Assembly: GCF_937616625.2 (NCBI RefSeq)
Contig: NC_065572.1
Span: forward strand, 39,087,653 to 39,151,652
Reading direction: 5' to 3'
Source of the DNA: Mercurialis annua
Lineage: Eukaryota > Streptophyta > Magnoliopsida > Malpighiales > Euphorbiaceae
Length of the DNA: 64,000 nucleotides
In this document: piece by piece, positions 36,661 through 49,665 of the stretch
How the letters are laid out: every line of letters begins with the position of its first letter
How positions within the stretch are numbered: the first letter of the stretch is position 1
Notes under the pieces: model-generated
What the model was told of the DNA's origin: nothing
Database searches by the model: none
What the model saw: the letters and a program-made list of their open reading frames with translations, nothing else
Program-made: the position numbers and the translations under genes

Positions 36661-38060
36661 GCAATTTATGCCAAACGTTTATAATGTTACGAAACAAATC
36701 CAAATATTTCACCTATTTAACGATTTATGCCAACGTTTACAAACATTACGAAACATATCCAAACGTTTCACCTTTTTAGCGATTGAAGCCAAACGATTAA
36801 AAATGTTACGAAACAAATCCAGACGTTTTACCTTTTTAGCGATTTAAGCCAAACATTTACAAACGGTACGAAACGAATCCAAGCGTTTCACCTTTTTAGC
36901 GATTTAAGCAAAACGTTTACAAACGCTACGAAACAAATCCACATGTTTCACTTTTTTAGCAATTTAAGCCAAACGTTTACAAACGTTACAAAACAAATCC
37001 AAGCGTTTCACCTTTTTAGCGATTTAAGCAAAACGTTTACAAACGTTACGAAACAAATCCAAGCGATTCACCTTTTTAGCAATTTAAGCCAAACTTTTAC
37101 AAAAGTTACAAAGCAAATCCAAACGTTTCCCCTTTTTAGCGATTTAAGCCAAACGTTTACAAACGTTATGAAACAAAACCAAACGTCTAAAACGTTACGA
37201 AGAAAATCTAAACGTTTCACATTTTTAGCGATTTAAGCCAAACCTTTACAAACTTTAAGAAACAAAACCAAGCACTTCACCTTTTTAGCAATATAAGCCA
37301 AACGTTTACAAACGTTTCGAAACAAACCAAACATTTCACCTTTTTAGTAATTTAAGAAAAACGTTTACAAACGTTATGAAACAAATCCTAACGTTTCACC
37401 TTTTTAGCGATTTAAGCCGAACGTTTACAAACGTTATGAAACAAAACCAAACATTTCACCTTTTTAGCTAGTTAAGCCAAACATTTACAAACGTTATGAA
37501 ACAAATCCAAACGTTTCCACATTTTAGAAATTTATGTCAAAAGTTTATAATGTTACGAAACAAATCCAAATATTTCACCTATTTAACGATTTATGCCAAC
37601 ATTTACAAACATTACGAAACATATCCAAACGTTTCACCTTTTTAGCGATTGAAGCCAAACGATTAAAAATGTTACGAAACAAATCCAGACGTTTTACCTT
37701 TTTAGCGATTTAAGCCAAACATTTACAAACGGTACGAAACAAATCCAAACGTTTCACCTTTTTAGCGATTTAAGCCAAACGTTTACAAACGCTACGAAAC
37801 AAATCCACATGTTTCCCTTTTTTAGCAATTTAAGCCAAACGTTTACAAACGTTACAAAACAAATCCAAGCGTTTCACCTTTTTAGCTATTTAAGCCAAAC
37901 GTTTACAAACGTTACGAAACAAATCCAAGCGATTCACCTTTTTAGCAATTTAAGCCAAACTTTTACAAAAGTTACGAAACAAATCCAAACGTTTCCCCTT
38001 TTTAGCGATTTACGCCAAACGTTATGAAACAAAGCCAAACGTTTATTACGTTACGAAACA
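36330..38060 (-). repeat. tandem higher-order repeat, period about 867 bp
   Basis: Variants recur in order at 36331 and 37198 (ACGAAGCAAATCTAAACG or ACGAAGAAAATCTAAACG) and at 36421 and 37287 (AGCAATATAAGCC), and a third start is at 38052. E2 inserted soon after the third start. Confidence 0.75.
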
Positions 38061-38133
38061 AATCTAAACGTTTTACATTTTTAGCGATTTAAGCCAAACC
38101 TATACAAACGTTACAAAACAAAACCAAACGTTT

Positions 38134-38138
38134 AAAAT
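38134..38138. repeat. target-site duplication of E2, left
   Basis: AAAAT. The right copy (49666) is AAAAC. Other units of the array read TTTAAAACGTTACG at this place, so AAAAC was the target and the left copy carries a C to T change. Confidence 0.65.
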
Positions 38139-39280
38139 TGTCACGACCCGATTCTCGGCATCGAGACCGGCGCTAGGGAATGGGAGTGGTTGCTCCGAAA
38201 CCCGTAGCAAGCCTTAAAATACATTAAAAATCACTTAAAATTTTTCGCGGAATTCAAATCATTTTCGAACATTTTAAAATCGCAGTTTAAAACGTTCTGA
38301 AGAAAATTACCATTTAAAAACATGCACATAGTTTTCTCTTTAATTATTGCATTTTAGTTTTCAAAACCATTTCTCTATGGTTTATCATGCATCTCATGTG
38401 CATACCATCTTACTATGGTAATTACTGCATTTCACTATGCAGGCCATTTCTCTATGGACTTAACTGCATTTCACTTTGCAGATGCGTTCACCGCATTTTA
38501 TTCAAGTGCAGTCGCTCGGACTTTCGCACAGCATTCACACATTACATATTATATCAGAGTTTGAGCGTTATAAAATATAAAGCATAAATAAGTCCAACGA
38601 CTACTAAGGTATCACCGTTCATTATTCTAGCTACTGCAACTCTAGACACATAAAGGAAAGTCATTCTCACTTTATTCAAGCCAGGGATTTCCGGAACAAG
38701 AAATTGGAAATCCACACCTCAAACTACTCGCCTGTAAAAATATTAAATTCAACGGGGTCAGCTATAATAACTGAGTGAATGCGTACAACATGTACTAATA
38801 AACATTAATATGAAAGCAATGCATTCCAGATTACCGATTCATATGAAACCCTAAACCATGATTCATATTCCTATATGCTTTCAACACAGGAAACATAAAT
38901 ATTCCATTTTTTTCCATTCCATTCGGGTTAACCTTTTATTTTCCTTTGGCCGTATTTATTTTCTCTTTTTGTACTTTTAGCTAGTCAAATCCGATTACTC
39001 TTATTTTACGTATTTGAAAGTCCCAGACTCTTCTTACAATACAACGGATTTCGGCAGTACATAAATACTGTCGCCAACTTCACTTTTTTTAATAAAAGGT
39101 TCAACCTCTCAGATCTCGGCAGTTTCGCTAACTGCCTTTGGTCGTCTATATTTCGTTGCCTCTGAAGATCTGTTTCCATATGTCTAGGTCGTCGCCTGAC
39201 TTCCAGACCGTCGTCCAGATTTCCACATACCATTTTCACATGCAAACACATTCTAAATGCAATACCGGTGATCACACGGC

Positions 39281-39299
39281 ACTATTGCCGCCCAATAGT
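39281..39299 (-). promoter_or_regulatory. conserved leader hairpin, E2 3' LTR copy
   Basis: ACTATTG-GGCGG-CAATAGT. Compared with E1, the first stem pair is A-T instead of C-G, which keeps the stem. Confidence 0.6.
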
Positions 39300-40992
39300 A
39301 AGCATGTTTCAATGAATCTAAATCGGTTTCAAAACTATGTATAATAGTTCATGCGATTTAAATTCAAAATAAAATAAAGCATTTGTAAATCATGTAAAGC
39401 AGTTCGCAATATTTTTAATACTAATATTTAGCAGTATAAGTTGTAAACACACTCACAGTACTCGCTTATTCCAAATATAAAAATATCACCCGTCGAATAT
39501 CAAAACCTTAGCTCGCCGGTTTCCGCGACAAAACTCGCTGGATCTAATTTAGAGATTAAACATTAATAAATGTAATAAATCTAAATTCTAGGATATACTC
39601 TAGACCGACTCAACCATATAAACCACATAACTACATAACCAAATTTGATTCCGACTATCTATTTCCGTATCATCGTATTTCTTTACGATACACCACGTAA
39701 TTTATTTAATTCAATGAATAAACATAGAATTATAATTCCATATAATTCTAACACACATTCAATTCACATAATTTTCTAAAATACACTTTTAAAAAATATC
39801 AACAAACATATCACAATTCAAAAATATCCAAAAATATTTTTCCGTAAAATATTTTTGACCCGGGGCTCGGCCCCCCTTATTTTCTGCCAAAAATATTTCG
39901 GCACTAACTGCTGCCAACTGAGTTTAGGACTGAGCCAACATGCTCTATCCCCTTCACTCAAACTCCGGTCACCGTATTCCGGTGGTTTTGGCCGGAAAAC
40001 TCAAAAACGCTAAAAACGCTTGAAATCCATTTTAAGCCATTTTAACACCGAAATTCACCAAAATAATTTTCAAATACATTTTTAATTTTTATCTTGTAAA
40101 AACAGCAGCCCGTAATTTTTAAAATAATTATTTTCCATTATTTTAACCATTAAAACCGAAATATCAATTAATAATCAAAACCGATTATTAATCCGTCAAA
40201 ACACTTCACAAAAATCATTTAAACTCCACAAATAATTATCAAACACATTTCGTAAATTTTTCATAAATATTTTCTGCCCAAAAACTAAAATGACAATTTT
40301 ACCCTTTTTCATCAAATTTTAACCGAATAGAGTTATTAAAAATTAAAACCCGATTATTAAACCGCTAAAAATTCACCATTATACATTTAATTAACATCAA
40401 ACACAAATATAACTCATCCATAAATAAAATTATTTCCAGAAATTAAAAATCCCTTTATTTAACATTTTTAAGCTATTTTTAAGCTTTAAAACAATTAAAA
40501 ATCGAAACCCAACTAATTAAATTAACAACCGAATTAATTAACATTTTTAATCCACAAAAATTTCACTTCAAAGCATATGTAAATCTCAACATATAGATCA
40601 GCCCATAAATTAAAATAAATAATTTAATTTTCACGGAAAAATTATTTAAAACCAAAACCCATATAAACAATTACTAAAACCAACTAATTATCCATCAAAC
40701 ATCACATATAAACCATCCTATGCATGTTTCTAACACTTAACCAACATCAGCAACTAAAAACTAAGATTTGAGCTTGAAATTATACCTCAAACGAACATGC
40801 AAATACACCTTAACGATCTACACAATATTCCCGTCAATTTTCTTGAAGAAAGTTTTGAGAGAAAATGAAAGTATAAAGCTTGGTGTTTGTGGTTATGGTG
40901 TATTCGGCACCCACAAGAAAATGAAGAAGACAATGCATTGCTTGGGCACCAAGCTTATGTAGGGAAAATATCTAGATATTAAATCATGTTTC

Positions 40993-41035
40993 AATTATTT
41001 ACAAGTTTGCCATTATGGCATTCTTGTAAATAATT
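40993..41035 (-). repeat. 43-bp inverted repeat in the E2 3' LTR
   Basis: Arms AATTATTTACAAG and CTTGTAAATAATT pair perfectly over 13 bp. The 17-bp centre holds a further inner stem (TGCCA..TGGCA). Identical in the other LTR at 49305-49347. It lies about 320-360 bp inside the LTR start, i.e. probably U3 or near the transcription start. Confidence 0.7.
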
Positions 41036-41353
41036 CGAACTCTAGGGGCAAAATAATTTAACTTTCTCAAACACTCAAAAACATTAAACCATATCATATG
41101 TGCTGAGTTAAAATATTTTTGGGCCTTTAAAAATATTAAAAATAATTATTTAGACGGTTTTTAGTGAAAAATCACAAAATTCACTTTTAACACGTAAAAT
41201 TGCCAAAAATCAAATTTAAGGCAAACACATACCAAATTATATTATCACACGTATAAATTCATCACGTGAATTTATTCACTATTTTCGAGGTCCTAATTAA
41301 TTAAAATCGGACTCACACGAAAATAAACGCTAATAATTCTACGGGGTATTACA

Positions 41354-41366
41354 TTCACCCCTCCTT
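41354..41366 (-). other. polypurine tract of E2
   Basis: Minus strand AAGGAGGGGTGAA, identical to E1. Confidence 0.9.
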
Positions 41367-41388
41367 ATAAGAAATTCGTCCTCGAATT

Positions 41389-44300
41389 TCAAAACAAACT
41401 ATTACCTTGAGCAAACAAGTGGGGATATCGTTTCCGCATATCCACCTCTGTTTCCCACGTACATTTTTCGATTGTACGGCTCCTCCAGAGCACTTTTACC
41501 ATAGGTATCTCCTTACTACGGAGTTTCCTAATCTGGGTATCCACAATTTCTACCGGTTCTTCCTCATAAGATAGTTTCTCGTCTATCTCAACCTCCTGAG
41601 GTTGAATAAGTCTATGAGGGTCAGGAATATACTTTCTAAGCATCGACACGTGAAACACTGGATGTACTTGCGACATCTCAGACGGTAATGCTAACTTATA
41701 AGCTACCGCTCCTATTCGCTCAATAACCTCGTAAGGCCCTGCATATCTCGGCGCTAGCTTTCCTTTCTTTCCAAATCGGATTACACCTTTCATAGGTGAT
41801 ATTTTAAGAAACACAAAATCTCCGACTTGAAATTCCATATCCTTTCTCCTCATATCAGCATAGCTCTTTTGCCGACTAAATGCAGTTTCTAAACGTTGCT
41901 TAATCAACGACACTTTCTCAGACGTAATCTGAACAATTTCAGCTCCTGTCAACTTTCTTTCTCCAACTTCTTCCCAACAAATTGGAGATCTACACTTACG
42001 TCCATACAACGCCTCATACGGTGCCATTTCGATACTGGAATGATAACTATTGTTATATGAAAACTCTACTAACGGTAGATACTCATCCCAATGGCCTCCG
42101 AAATCTAAAACACACATTCTTAACATATCCTCCAAAGTCTGGATGGTCCTTTCAGACTGTCCATCCGTTTGGGGATGAAACGCTGTACTAAAATCTAAAC
42201 GCGTTCCTAAAGCCTCTTGCAGATTTTGCCAAAATCGGGATGTAAAAACTGATCCTCGATCTGACACAATTGACACAGGAACTCCATGTAAACTGACTAC
42301 TTTGTCAATATAAATCTGTGCCAACTTCGCTGCCGTATAGGTAACCTTGATCAGGATGAAATGAGCCGACTTTGTCATTCGATCAACGATAACCCATATC
42401 GAATCAAAACCATGTTGCGACTTAGGCAATCCAACGACGAAATCCATGGTTATTCTTTCCCATTTCCATTCTGGTACTGGTAATTGTTGCAAAAATCCAA
42501 ATGGTCTCTGATGTTCCAACTTCACTTGTTGGCATATCGGACACTTAGCAATAAATTCTGCTATATCCCGTTTCATACCATACCACCAATACATCTCCTT
42601 AACATCGTGATACATCTTGGTAGAACCAGGATGAACACTATACTTAGATCCATGTGCCTCCATCATAATCCTCTGTTTCAATTCCTCTACATTTGGTACA
42701 CATACCCTTGTACCAAATTTCAGAATACCACCTTTCAAATTATACTCAGAGTTCATTCCCTTTTGAACTTCTGCAATAACATGCTTTAGTTGAGGATCTG
42801 TTGTCTGAAGTTCCTTAATCTGATCATTCAATGTAGGTTTAATCGTCATTTGAGCTAACAAACTCCCCAAATATGAAACCTCTAATTGAACTCCTTGATC
42901 AAACAACGAATGCACTTCTCTAACCATTCGTCGCTTCTCAACTAAAGTAATGTGAGCTAAACTTCCTGCTGATTTTCTACTCAACGCATCAGCCACTACG
43001 TTAGCTTTGCCAGGATGATACTGTATCGTATAGTCATAATCCTTTAGCAACTCCATCCACCTCCTCTGCCTGAGATTCAACTCTCGTTGATCAAATATGT
43101 ATTTCAGACTCTTGTGATCAGTGAATATTTCGCATTTTGCTCCATATAGGTAATGTCTCCAAATCTTTAATGCGAATATCACCGCTGCTAATTCTAGATC
43201 ATGGGTTGGATAATTAACTTCATGCTTTTTCAACTGGCGAGAAGCATAAGCTATAACTCGTCCATGTTGCATCAGTACACATCCTAACCCGATCCTAGAA
43301 GCATCACAATAGATTGTAAGTCCATCACTACCAGAGGGTAATGCCGGAACTGGAGCTGTTGTCAAACACTCCTTCAGCTTCCGGAAACTCATTTCACATT
43401 GATCAGTCCAAATGAACTTCGCGTTCTTCTGAGTTAGCTTAGTTAATGGTGCAGACAACTTAGAAAAGTCTTGCACAAACCGTCTATAATAACCAGCTAA
43501 ACCCAAGAAACTACGAATTTCTGTCACTGAACTTGGCCTTTTCCAATTCATCACAGCTTCAATCTTTTTAGGATCTACCTTAATCCCACTTTGAGATACT
43601 ACATGTCCCAAAAATGCTACTTCTTCTAACCAAAACTCACACTTCGAGAATTTGGCATAAAGCTGATGATCTCTCAAAGTTTGTAACACAATCCTTAAGT
43701 GTTGCGCATGCTCCTCCTCTGTGCGCGAATAAATCAAGATATCATCTATGAACACTATCACGAATTGATCTAGAAACGGTTTAAAAATCCGATTCATCAA
43801 ATCCATGAAAGCCGCTGGTGCATTTGTCAATCCAAATGACATCACCAAAAATTCATAATGACCGTATCTTGTTCTGAATGCAGTCTTTGGAATATCATCA
43901 TTTCTGATCTTCAACTGATGATAACCAGACCTCAGATCAATCTTCGAAAAGTACCTCGCTCCTTGCAATTGATCGAATAAATCGTCAATTCTGGGTAAAG
44001 GATACTTATTCTTGATTGTGACCTTATTGAGTTGTCTGTAATCTATACAGAGTCTCATAGATCCATCCTTCTTCTTTACAAACAACACAGGTGCTCCCCA
44101 AGGTGAGACACTTGGTCGTATAAATCCACGATCAATCAATTCTTCTAATTGATCATTCAACTCCTTTAGTTCTGCTGGTGCCATACGATACGGAGGTATC
44201 GATATTGGACTTGTACCAGGAACTAGATCAATACAGAATTCAATCTCTCGATCTGGTGGTAATCCAGGTAACTCTTCTGGAAACACATCAGAATACTCCG

Positions 44301-46101
44301 ACACTACTGGTACATCATTCACACTTCCAACTTCCTTCTGAATATCTCGTACCAGAGCTAAAAATCCTTGACATCCTTTACTTAACATCTTTCTCGCTTT
44401 CAAAGCCGAGACTAAACTCTTTGGGGTTTCCAACTTCTCTCCCCGAATAGAGATAAGTGCAGTTCCAGGTGCATGGAACGTCACTATCTTCTCTCTACAA
44501 TCCACATTTGCATAATGTCGCGACAACCAATCCATTCCTAGGATGACGTCGAATTCTAAAACATTAAGCAACACCAAATCCGCAAGCAATTCTCGCTCTC
44601 CAATTAACACAAGACACGACGGATAAACTACAGTAACGTCTATGCTTTCGCCTACAGGTGTAGCTACTAACAATGGGTTTTTCAAAATCACAGGTTGAAT
44701 TCCTAATTTTAATGCAAAACTCGACGATACAAATGAATGCGTAGCACCGGGATCAAATAAAATTGATGCATCATGCGAAGATATTGAAAATATACCTTGC
44801 ACTACCGCGTTCGATGCATTCGCCTCTTGAGGATTGATCGCAAAAACTCTAGCCTGCCCTCCGCTAGCAGTTGATCCAGATCCTCGTCCGCATGTGGTCC
44901 TTCCTCCACCACGATTACCAAAACCATATTCTCTTCCACATTGTCCATTAAACACATTTTGGTTCTGTGCCTGCCCAGACACTGCCGGATATACATGTCT
45001 AGGTTGTTGAAACACTGGTTGAACAACACTAGCACTTGAACCTTGTGGTCCAGACATAGGACATTCTCTTGAGAAATGACCTTGCTGTCCACACGTGAAA
45101 CAACCTCTCGTCATAAAGCATACCCCAAAATGCTTCCTTCCACAAGTATTACATAGTGGTACTGTTCCTCCTGAACTTCGTCCACTAGAACTTGATCCAG
45201 ACATACTGAACCTCCTATCTTTCTTTCCTTTCTTAAATCCTTTACGATATGGTCCAATGAACCTATTCGTATTCGAACTAGCAGTTCCTTCTCTTACGAG
45301 CTCACCAGAAACATTGATCTTTCCAAATTGGATCAAAGTACTTTCCATCTGGCGTGCACTATCGATGATTTGCACCAAATCCTTCCTAACATCAGATAGC
45401 AATCCAATATATTCGGGTCCTAGCCCCTTAATAAACCTTGAATTCACCCTATCTCTATCCAACATCAGATCAGGTGTGAATCGACTCAATCTTGTGAACT
45501 CCGTCACATACTCCTGCACCGTCTTTCCTATCTTATTCAGATTCAACAGTTTCTCTCGATAATTCTCCATTACTGAAAACGGCAGAAAGAATTCCTTAAA
45601 TCGAGTGACAAATTCATTCCAAGTCATCTCTCCCATACTTGGTTGAATATGCCTTTGAAACCAATCCTTCGCAGATCCTTTTACTGACATCTCCACCATC
45701 AGTATAGACTGTCTTTCACTAGCATTAAGACGTCTAGCATTCATCTCTACTTCCTCTAAGAAATCTAACGCATCGTTTGATCCATCAAACTTCATGGGCT
45801 TGAGCCTCATGTAAGCCATACCGAGATCACGATCAACATTAGCACCAACTCTCTGCTGTTGGTAATCCAACTGCTCTCTGTGCATATTCTGCACTTCCAC
45901 TTGATTCGTTTGCATGGCTGCTATGCCAACTAAAAATTGTTCGAAATCAAAGCCCGGAATATTAAAATTTGGCCCACGACCTCGACCACGTCCACGTCCA
46001 CGACCACGACCTTCGCCTGCTGCGGGTATCGCATCGTTATGAACGGACTCCTCATCATGAACATTCTCCTCTTGAACGTTTTCCTCATGCTGATCAGCCA
46101 T
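41389..46101 (-). CDS. gag-pol: E2 gag-pol polyprotein
   Basis: One uninterrupted frame of 1570 codons from ATG 46101 (MADQ) to TGA 41389, 35 bp before the LTR. An in-frame TTG lies 9 bp upstream, but ATG matches the E1 start. Order: Gly-Arg tract (about residues 31-43), gag core ([15 protein letters not shown]), CxxC-type zinc motif and CCHC knuckle [14 protein letters not shown] (from about 334), protease with DPGATHSF (Asp 450), RT with FIDD at 784-787, RNase H ([18 protein letters not shown]), integrase HHCC (from about 1157), DDE residues D1220, D1281, E1317 with 35 residues between the last two, GPY module, and a chromodomain-like C-terminus ([18 protein letters not shown]). All key catalytic residues are present except that the protease has DPG rather than DSG/DTG. 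The polyprotein makes the particle and copies and integrates the element. Confidence 0.96.
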   Translation of the reverse strand: MADQHEENVQEENVHDEESVHNDAIPAAGEGRGRGRGRGRGRGPNFNIPGFDFEQFLVGIAAMQTNQVEVQNMHREQLDYQQQRVGANVDRDLGMAYMRLKPMKFDGSNDALDFLEEVEMNARRLNASERQSILMVEMSVKGSAKDWFQRHIQPSMGEMTWNEFVTRFKEFFLPFSVMENYREKLLNLNKIGKTVQEYVTEFTRLSRFTPDLMLDRDRVNSRFIKGLGPEYIGLLSDVRKDLVQIIDSARQMESTLIQFGKINVSGELVREGTASSNTNRFIGPYRKGFKKGKKDRRFSMSGSSSSGRSSGGTVPLCNTCGRKHFGVCFMTRGCFTCGQQGHFSRECPMSGPQGSSASVVQPVFQQPRHVYPAVSGQAQNQNVFNGQCGREYGFGNRGGGRTTCGRGSGSTASGGQARVFAINPQEANASNAVVQGIFSISSHDASILFDPGATHSFVSSSFALKLGIQPVILKNPLLVATPVGESIDVTVVYPSCLVLIGERELLADLVLLNVLEFDVILGMDWLSRHYANVDCREKIVTFHAPGTALISIRGEKLETPKSLVSALKARKMLSKGCQGFLALVRDIQKEVGSVNDVPVVSEYSDVFPEELPGLPPDREIEFCIDLVPGTSPISIPPYRMAPAELKELNDQLEELIDRGFIRPSVSPWGAPVLFVKKKDGSMRLCIDYRQLNKVTIKNKYPLPRIDDLFDQLQGARYFSKIDLRSGYHQLKIRNDDIPKTAFRTRYGHYEFLVMSFGLTNAPAAFMDLMNRIFKPFLDQFVIVFIDDILIYSRTEEEHAQHLRIVLQTLRDHQLYAKFSKCEFWLEEVAFLGHVVSQSGIKVDPKKIEAVMNWKRPSSVTEIRSFLGLAGYYRRFVQDFSKLSAPLTKLTQKNAKFIWTDQCEMSFRKLKECLTTAPVPALPSGSDGLTIYCDASRIGLGCVLMQHGRVIAYASRQLKKHEVNYPTHDLELAAVIFALKIWRHYLYGAKCEIFTDHKSLKYIFDQRELNLRQRRWMELLKDYDYTIQYHPGKANVVADALSRKSAGSLAHITLVEKRRMVREVHSLFDQGVQLEVSYLGSLLAQMTIKPTLNDQIKELQTTDPQLKHVIAEVQKGMNSEYNLKGGILKFGTRVCVPNVEELKQRIMMEAHGSKYSVHPGSTKMYHDVKEMYWWYGMKRDIAEFIAKCPICQQVKLEHQRPFGFLQQLPVPEWKWERITMDFVVGLPKSQHGFDSIWVIVDRMTKSAHFILIKVTYTAAKLAQIYIDKVVSLHGVPVSIVSDRGSVFTSRFWQNLQEALGTRLDFSTAFHPQTDGQSERTIQTLEDMLRMCVLDFGGHWDEYLPLVEFSYNNSYHSSIEMAPYEALYGRKCRSPICWEEVGERKLTGAEIVQITSEKVSLIKQRLETAFSRQKSYADMRRKDMEFQVGDFVFLKISPMKGVIRFGKKGKLAPRYAGPYEVIERIGAVAYKLALPSEMSQVHPVFHVSMLRKYIPDPHRLIQPQEVEIDEKLSYEEEPVEIVDTQIRKLRSKEIPMVKVLWRSRTIEKCTWETEVDMRKRYPHLFAQGNSLF

Positions 46102-46435
46102 TCTGATCAAAGCATATCATCTATTAAGAATCTTATCTAACGTTCTAATCGTATACTATCAGGCTCTACTTACTCCTAACAAGCATAAAGACTCGATCCT
46201 AGAGCGAAGCTGAGAATATTTAAAACAAATGATGACTTAACAAATGACATGACAGAAACTTATATGTTGCAGTAGACTCTATATCAATCTATCAATCCTT
46301 AGCTAGATTATCCTAGTGCCAAGATACCTAGGAATCAAAAACATCATAGGGTTCCTTTCACATATTAGTAATGGTTTAAGCCTATAAACCATCACTTTGA
46401 TATCAAACTCAACAATGGCCCACTTTTCGACCATT

Positions 46436-46447
46436 GCTCTGATACCA
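46436..46447 (-). other. primer-binding site of E2
   Basis: Minus strand TGGTATCAGAGC, four bases inside the 5' LTR; complementary to initiator-Met tRNA, as in E1, and followed by AATGGTCG. Confidence 0.9.
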
Positions 46448-47591
46448 CCTTTGTCACGACCCGATTCTCGGCATCGAGACCGGCGCTAGGGAATGGGAGT
46501 GGTTGCTCCGAAACCCGTAGCAAGCCTTAAAATACATTAAAAATCACTTAAAATTTTTCGCGGAATTCAATTCATTTTCGAACATTTTAAAATCGCAGTT
46601 TAAAACGTTCTGAAGAAAATTACCATTTAAAAACATGCACATAATTTTCTCTTTAATTATTGCATTTTAGTTTTCAAAATCATTTCTCTATGGTTTATCA
46701 TGCATCTCATGTGCATACCATCTTACTACATTACTGCATTTCACTATGCAGGCCATTTCTCTATGGACTTAACTGCATTTCACTTTGCAGATGCGTTCAC
46801 CGCATTTTATTCAAGTGCAGTCGCTCGGACTTTCGCACAGCATTCACACATTACATATTATATCAGAGTTTGAGCGTTATAAAATATAAAGCATAAATAA
46901 GTCCAACGACTACTAAGGTATCACCGTTCATTATTCTAGCTACTGCAACTCTAGACACATAAAGGAAAGTCATTCTCACTTTATTCAAGCCAGGGATTTC
47001 CGGAACAAGAAATTGGAAATCCACACCTCAAACTACTCGCCTGTAAAAATATTAAATTCAACGGGGTCAGTTATAAAAACTGAGTGAATGCGTACAACAT
47101 GTACTAATAAACATTAATATGAAAGCAATGCATTCCAGATTACCGATTCATATGAAACCCTAAACCATGATTCATGTTCCTATATGCTTTCAACACAGGA
47201 AACATAAATATTCCATTTTTTTTTCCATTCCATTCGGGTTAACCTTTTATTTTCCTTTGGCCATATTTATTTTCTCTTTTTGTACTTTTAGCCAGTCAAA
47301 TCCGATTACTCTTATTTTACGTATTTGAAAGTCCCAGACTCTTCTTACAATACAACGGATTTCGGCAGTACATAAATACTGTCGCCAATTTTACTTTTTT
47401 TAATAAAAGGTTCAACCTCTCAGATCTCGGCAGTTTCGCTAACTGCCTTTGATCGTCTATATTCCGTTGCCTCTGAAGATCTGTTTCCATATGTCTAGGC
47501 CGTCGCCTGACTTCCAGACCGTCGTCCAGATTTCCACATACCATTTTCACATGCAAACACATTCTAAATGCAATACCGGTGATCACACAGC

Positions 47592-47610
47592 ACTATTGCC
47601 GCCTAATAGT
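47592..47610 (-). promoter_or_regulatory. conserved leader hairpin, E2 5' LTR copy
   Basis: ACTATTA-GGCGG-CAATAGT on the minus strand; one closing pair is lost compared with the other LTR (39281-39299). Confidence 0.5.
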
Positions 47611-49304
47611 AAGCATGTTTCAATGAATCTAAATCGGTTTCAAAACTATGTATAATAGTTCATGCGATTTAAATTCAAAATAAAATAAAGCATTTGCAAA
47701 TCATGTAAAGCAGTTCGCGATATTTTTAATACTAATATTTAGCAGTATAAGTTGTAAACACACTCACAGTACTCGCTTATTCCAAATATAAAAATATCAC
47801 CCGTCGAATATCAAAACCTTTGCTCACCGGTTTCCGCGACAAAACTCGATGGATCTAATTTAGAGATTAAACATTAATAAATGTAATAACTCTAAATTCT
47901 AGGATATACTCTAGACCGACTCAACCATATAAACCACATAACTACATAACCAAATTTGATTCCGACTATCTATTTCCGTATCATCGTATTTCTATACGAT
48001 ACACCACGTAGTTTATTTAATTCAATAAATAAACATAGAATTATAATTCCATATAATTCTAACACACATTCAATTCACATAGTTTTCTAAAATACACTTT
48101 TAGAAAATATCAACAAACATATCACAATTCAAAAATATCCAAAAATATTTTTCCGTAAAATATTTTTGACCCGGGGCTCGTCCCCCCCTTATTTTCTGCC
48201 AAAACCATTTCGGCACTAACTGCTGCCAACTGAGTTTAGGACTGAGCCAACATGCTCTATCCCCTTCACTCAAACTCCGGTCACCGTATTCCGGTGGTTT
48301 TGGCCGGAAAACTCAAAAACGCTAAAAACGCTTAAAAATCCATTTTAAGCCATTTTAACACCGAAATTCACCAAAATCATTTTCAAATACATTTTTAATT
48401 TTTATCTTGTAAAAACAGCAGCCCGTAATTTTTAAAATAATTATTTTCCATTATTTTAACCATTAAACCCGAAATATCAATTAATAATCAAAACCGATTA
48501 TTAATCCGTCAAAACACTTCACAAAAATCATTTAAACTCCACAAATAATTATCAAACACATTTCATAAATATTTCATAAATATTTTCTGCCCAGAAACTA
48601 AAATGACAGTTTTACCCTTTTTCATCAAATTTTAACCGAATAGAGTTATTAAAAATTAAAACCCGATTATTAAACCGCTAAAAATTCACCATTATACATT
48701 TAATTAACATCAACCACAAATATAACTCATCCATAAATAAAATTATTTCCAGAAATTAAAGATCCCTTTATTTACCATTTTAAGCTATTTTTAAGCTTTA
48801 AAACAATTAAAAATCGGAACCCAACTAATTAAATTAACAACCGAATTAATTAACATTTTTAATCCACAAAAATTTCACTTCAAAGCATATGTAAATCTCA
48901 ACATATAGATCAGCCCAGAAATTAAAATAAATAATTTAATTTTCACGGAAAAATTATTTAAAACCAAAACCCATATAAACAATTACTAAAACCAACTAAT
49001 TATCCATCAAACATCACATATAAACCATCCTATGCATGTTTCTAACACTTAACCAACATCAGCAACTAAAAACTAAGATTTGAGCTTGAAATTATACCTC
49101 AAACGAACATGCAAATACACCTTAACGATCTACACAATATTCCCGTCAATTTTCGTGAAGAAAGTTTTGAGAGAAAATGAAAGTATAAAGCTTGGTGTTT
49201 GTGGTTATGGTGTATTCGACACCCACAAGAAAATGAAGAAGACAATGCATTGCTTGGGCACCAAGCTTATGTAGGGAAAATATCTAGATATTAAATCATG
49301 TTTC

Positions 49305-49347
49305 AATTATTTACAAGTTTGCCATTATGGCATTCTTGTAAATAATT
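49305..49347 (-). repeat. 43-bp inverted repeat in the E2 5' LTR
   Basis: Same inverted repeat as 40993-41035, without any change in the arms. Confidence 0.7.
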
Positions 49348-49665
49348 CGAACTCTAGGGGCAAAATAATTTAACTTTCTCAAACACTCAAAAACATTAAA
49401 CCATATCATATGGGCTGAGTTAAAATATTTTTGGGCCTTTAAAAATATTAAAAATAATTATTTTGACGGTTTTTAGTGAAAAATCACAAAATTCACTTTT
49501 AACACGTAAAATTGCCAAAAATCAAATTTAAGGCAAACACATACCAAATCATATTATCACACGTATAAATTCATCACGTGAATTTATTCACTATTTTCGA
49601 GGTCCTAATTAATTAAAATCGGACTCACACGAAAATAAACGCTAATAATTCTACGGGGTATTACA

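Larger units (their letters stand above)
29311..38138 (-). repeat. 60-bp satellite array B (R orientation)
   Basis: About 147 units of the same 60-bp satellite as array A but in reverse complement (AGCGATTTAAGCCAAACG, ACGTTACGAAACAAATCC). It begins at the broken E3 pol through a shared CCTTTTT and is interrupted at 38138 by E2, after which it resumes for 260 bp. It has its own higher-order repeats. The plus strand here is the stop-poor one, with open frames up to about 185 codons that I do not regard as genes. Confidence 0.97.
38139..41353 (-). repeat. 3' LTR of E2 (left in the window)
   Basis: 3215 bp; on the minus strand from TGTAATACCCCGTAGAATT at 41353 to GAATCGGGTCGTGACA at 38139. Holds the leader hairpin at 39281-39299, the block TTAGATCCAGCGAG shared with the E1 LTR (near 39540), and a 43-bp inverted repeat at 40993-41035. 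Open frames inside (for example 40768-40962 and 39006-39275) occur in both LTRs simply because the LTRs are copies. Confidence 0.93.
38139..49665 (-). mobile_element. E2, complete Ty3/Gypsy chromovirus with intact gag-pol
   Basis: 11527 bp, minus strand, inserted in array B. It has two LTRs of 3215 and 3214 bp, primer-binding site, one open gag-pol frame, polypurine tract, and flanks AAAAT (38134-38138) and AAAAC (49666-49670), which fit a 5-bp duplication of AAAAC with one C to T change. LTRs differ at about 50 sites by eye (roughly 1.5%). Pol is closely similar to E1, but the LTR is 1 kb longer and alignable only in blocks, so E1 and E2 are different subfamilies. It is potentially autonomous. 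Confidence 0.95.
46452..49665 (-). repeat. 5' LTR of E2 (right in the window)
   Basis: 3214 bp, minus strand from TGTAATACCCCG at 49665 to GTCGTGACA at 46452. About 50 differences from the other LTR, including a small indel near 46727. Promoter not clearly located: I find no TATA box as convincing as that of E1. Confidence 0.93.

Noticed and set aside
39006..39275. 89-codon sense frame in the E2 LTR, repeated at 47317-47586
   Set aside because: Same reason: LTR copies. It overlaps the structured leader, and no protein family is recognised.
40768..40962. 64-codon frame in the E2 LTR, repeated at 49080-49274
   Set aside because: Conserved only because both LTRs are copies. It has no recognised domain and lies antisense to the element.
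44178..45562. Plus-strand frames inside the E2 gag-pol region
   Set aside because: Shadows opposite the real minus-strand polyprotein.
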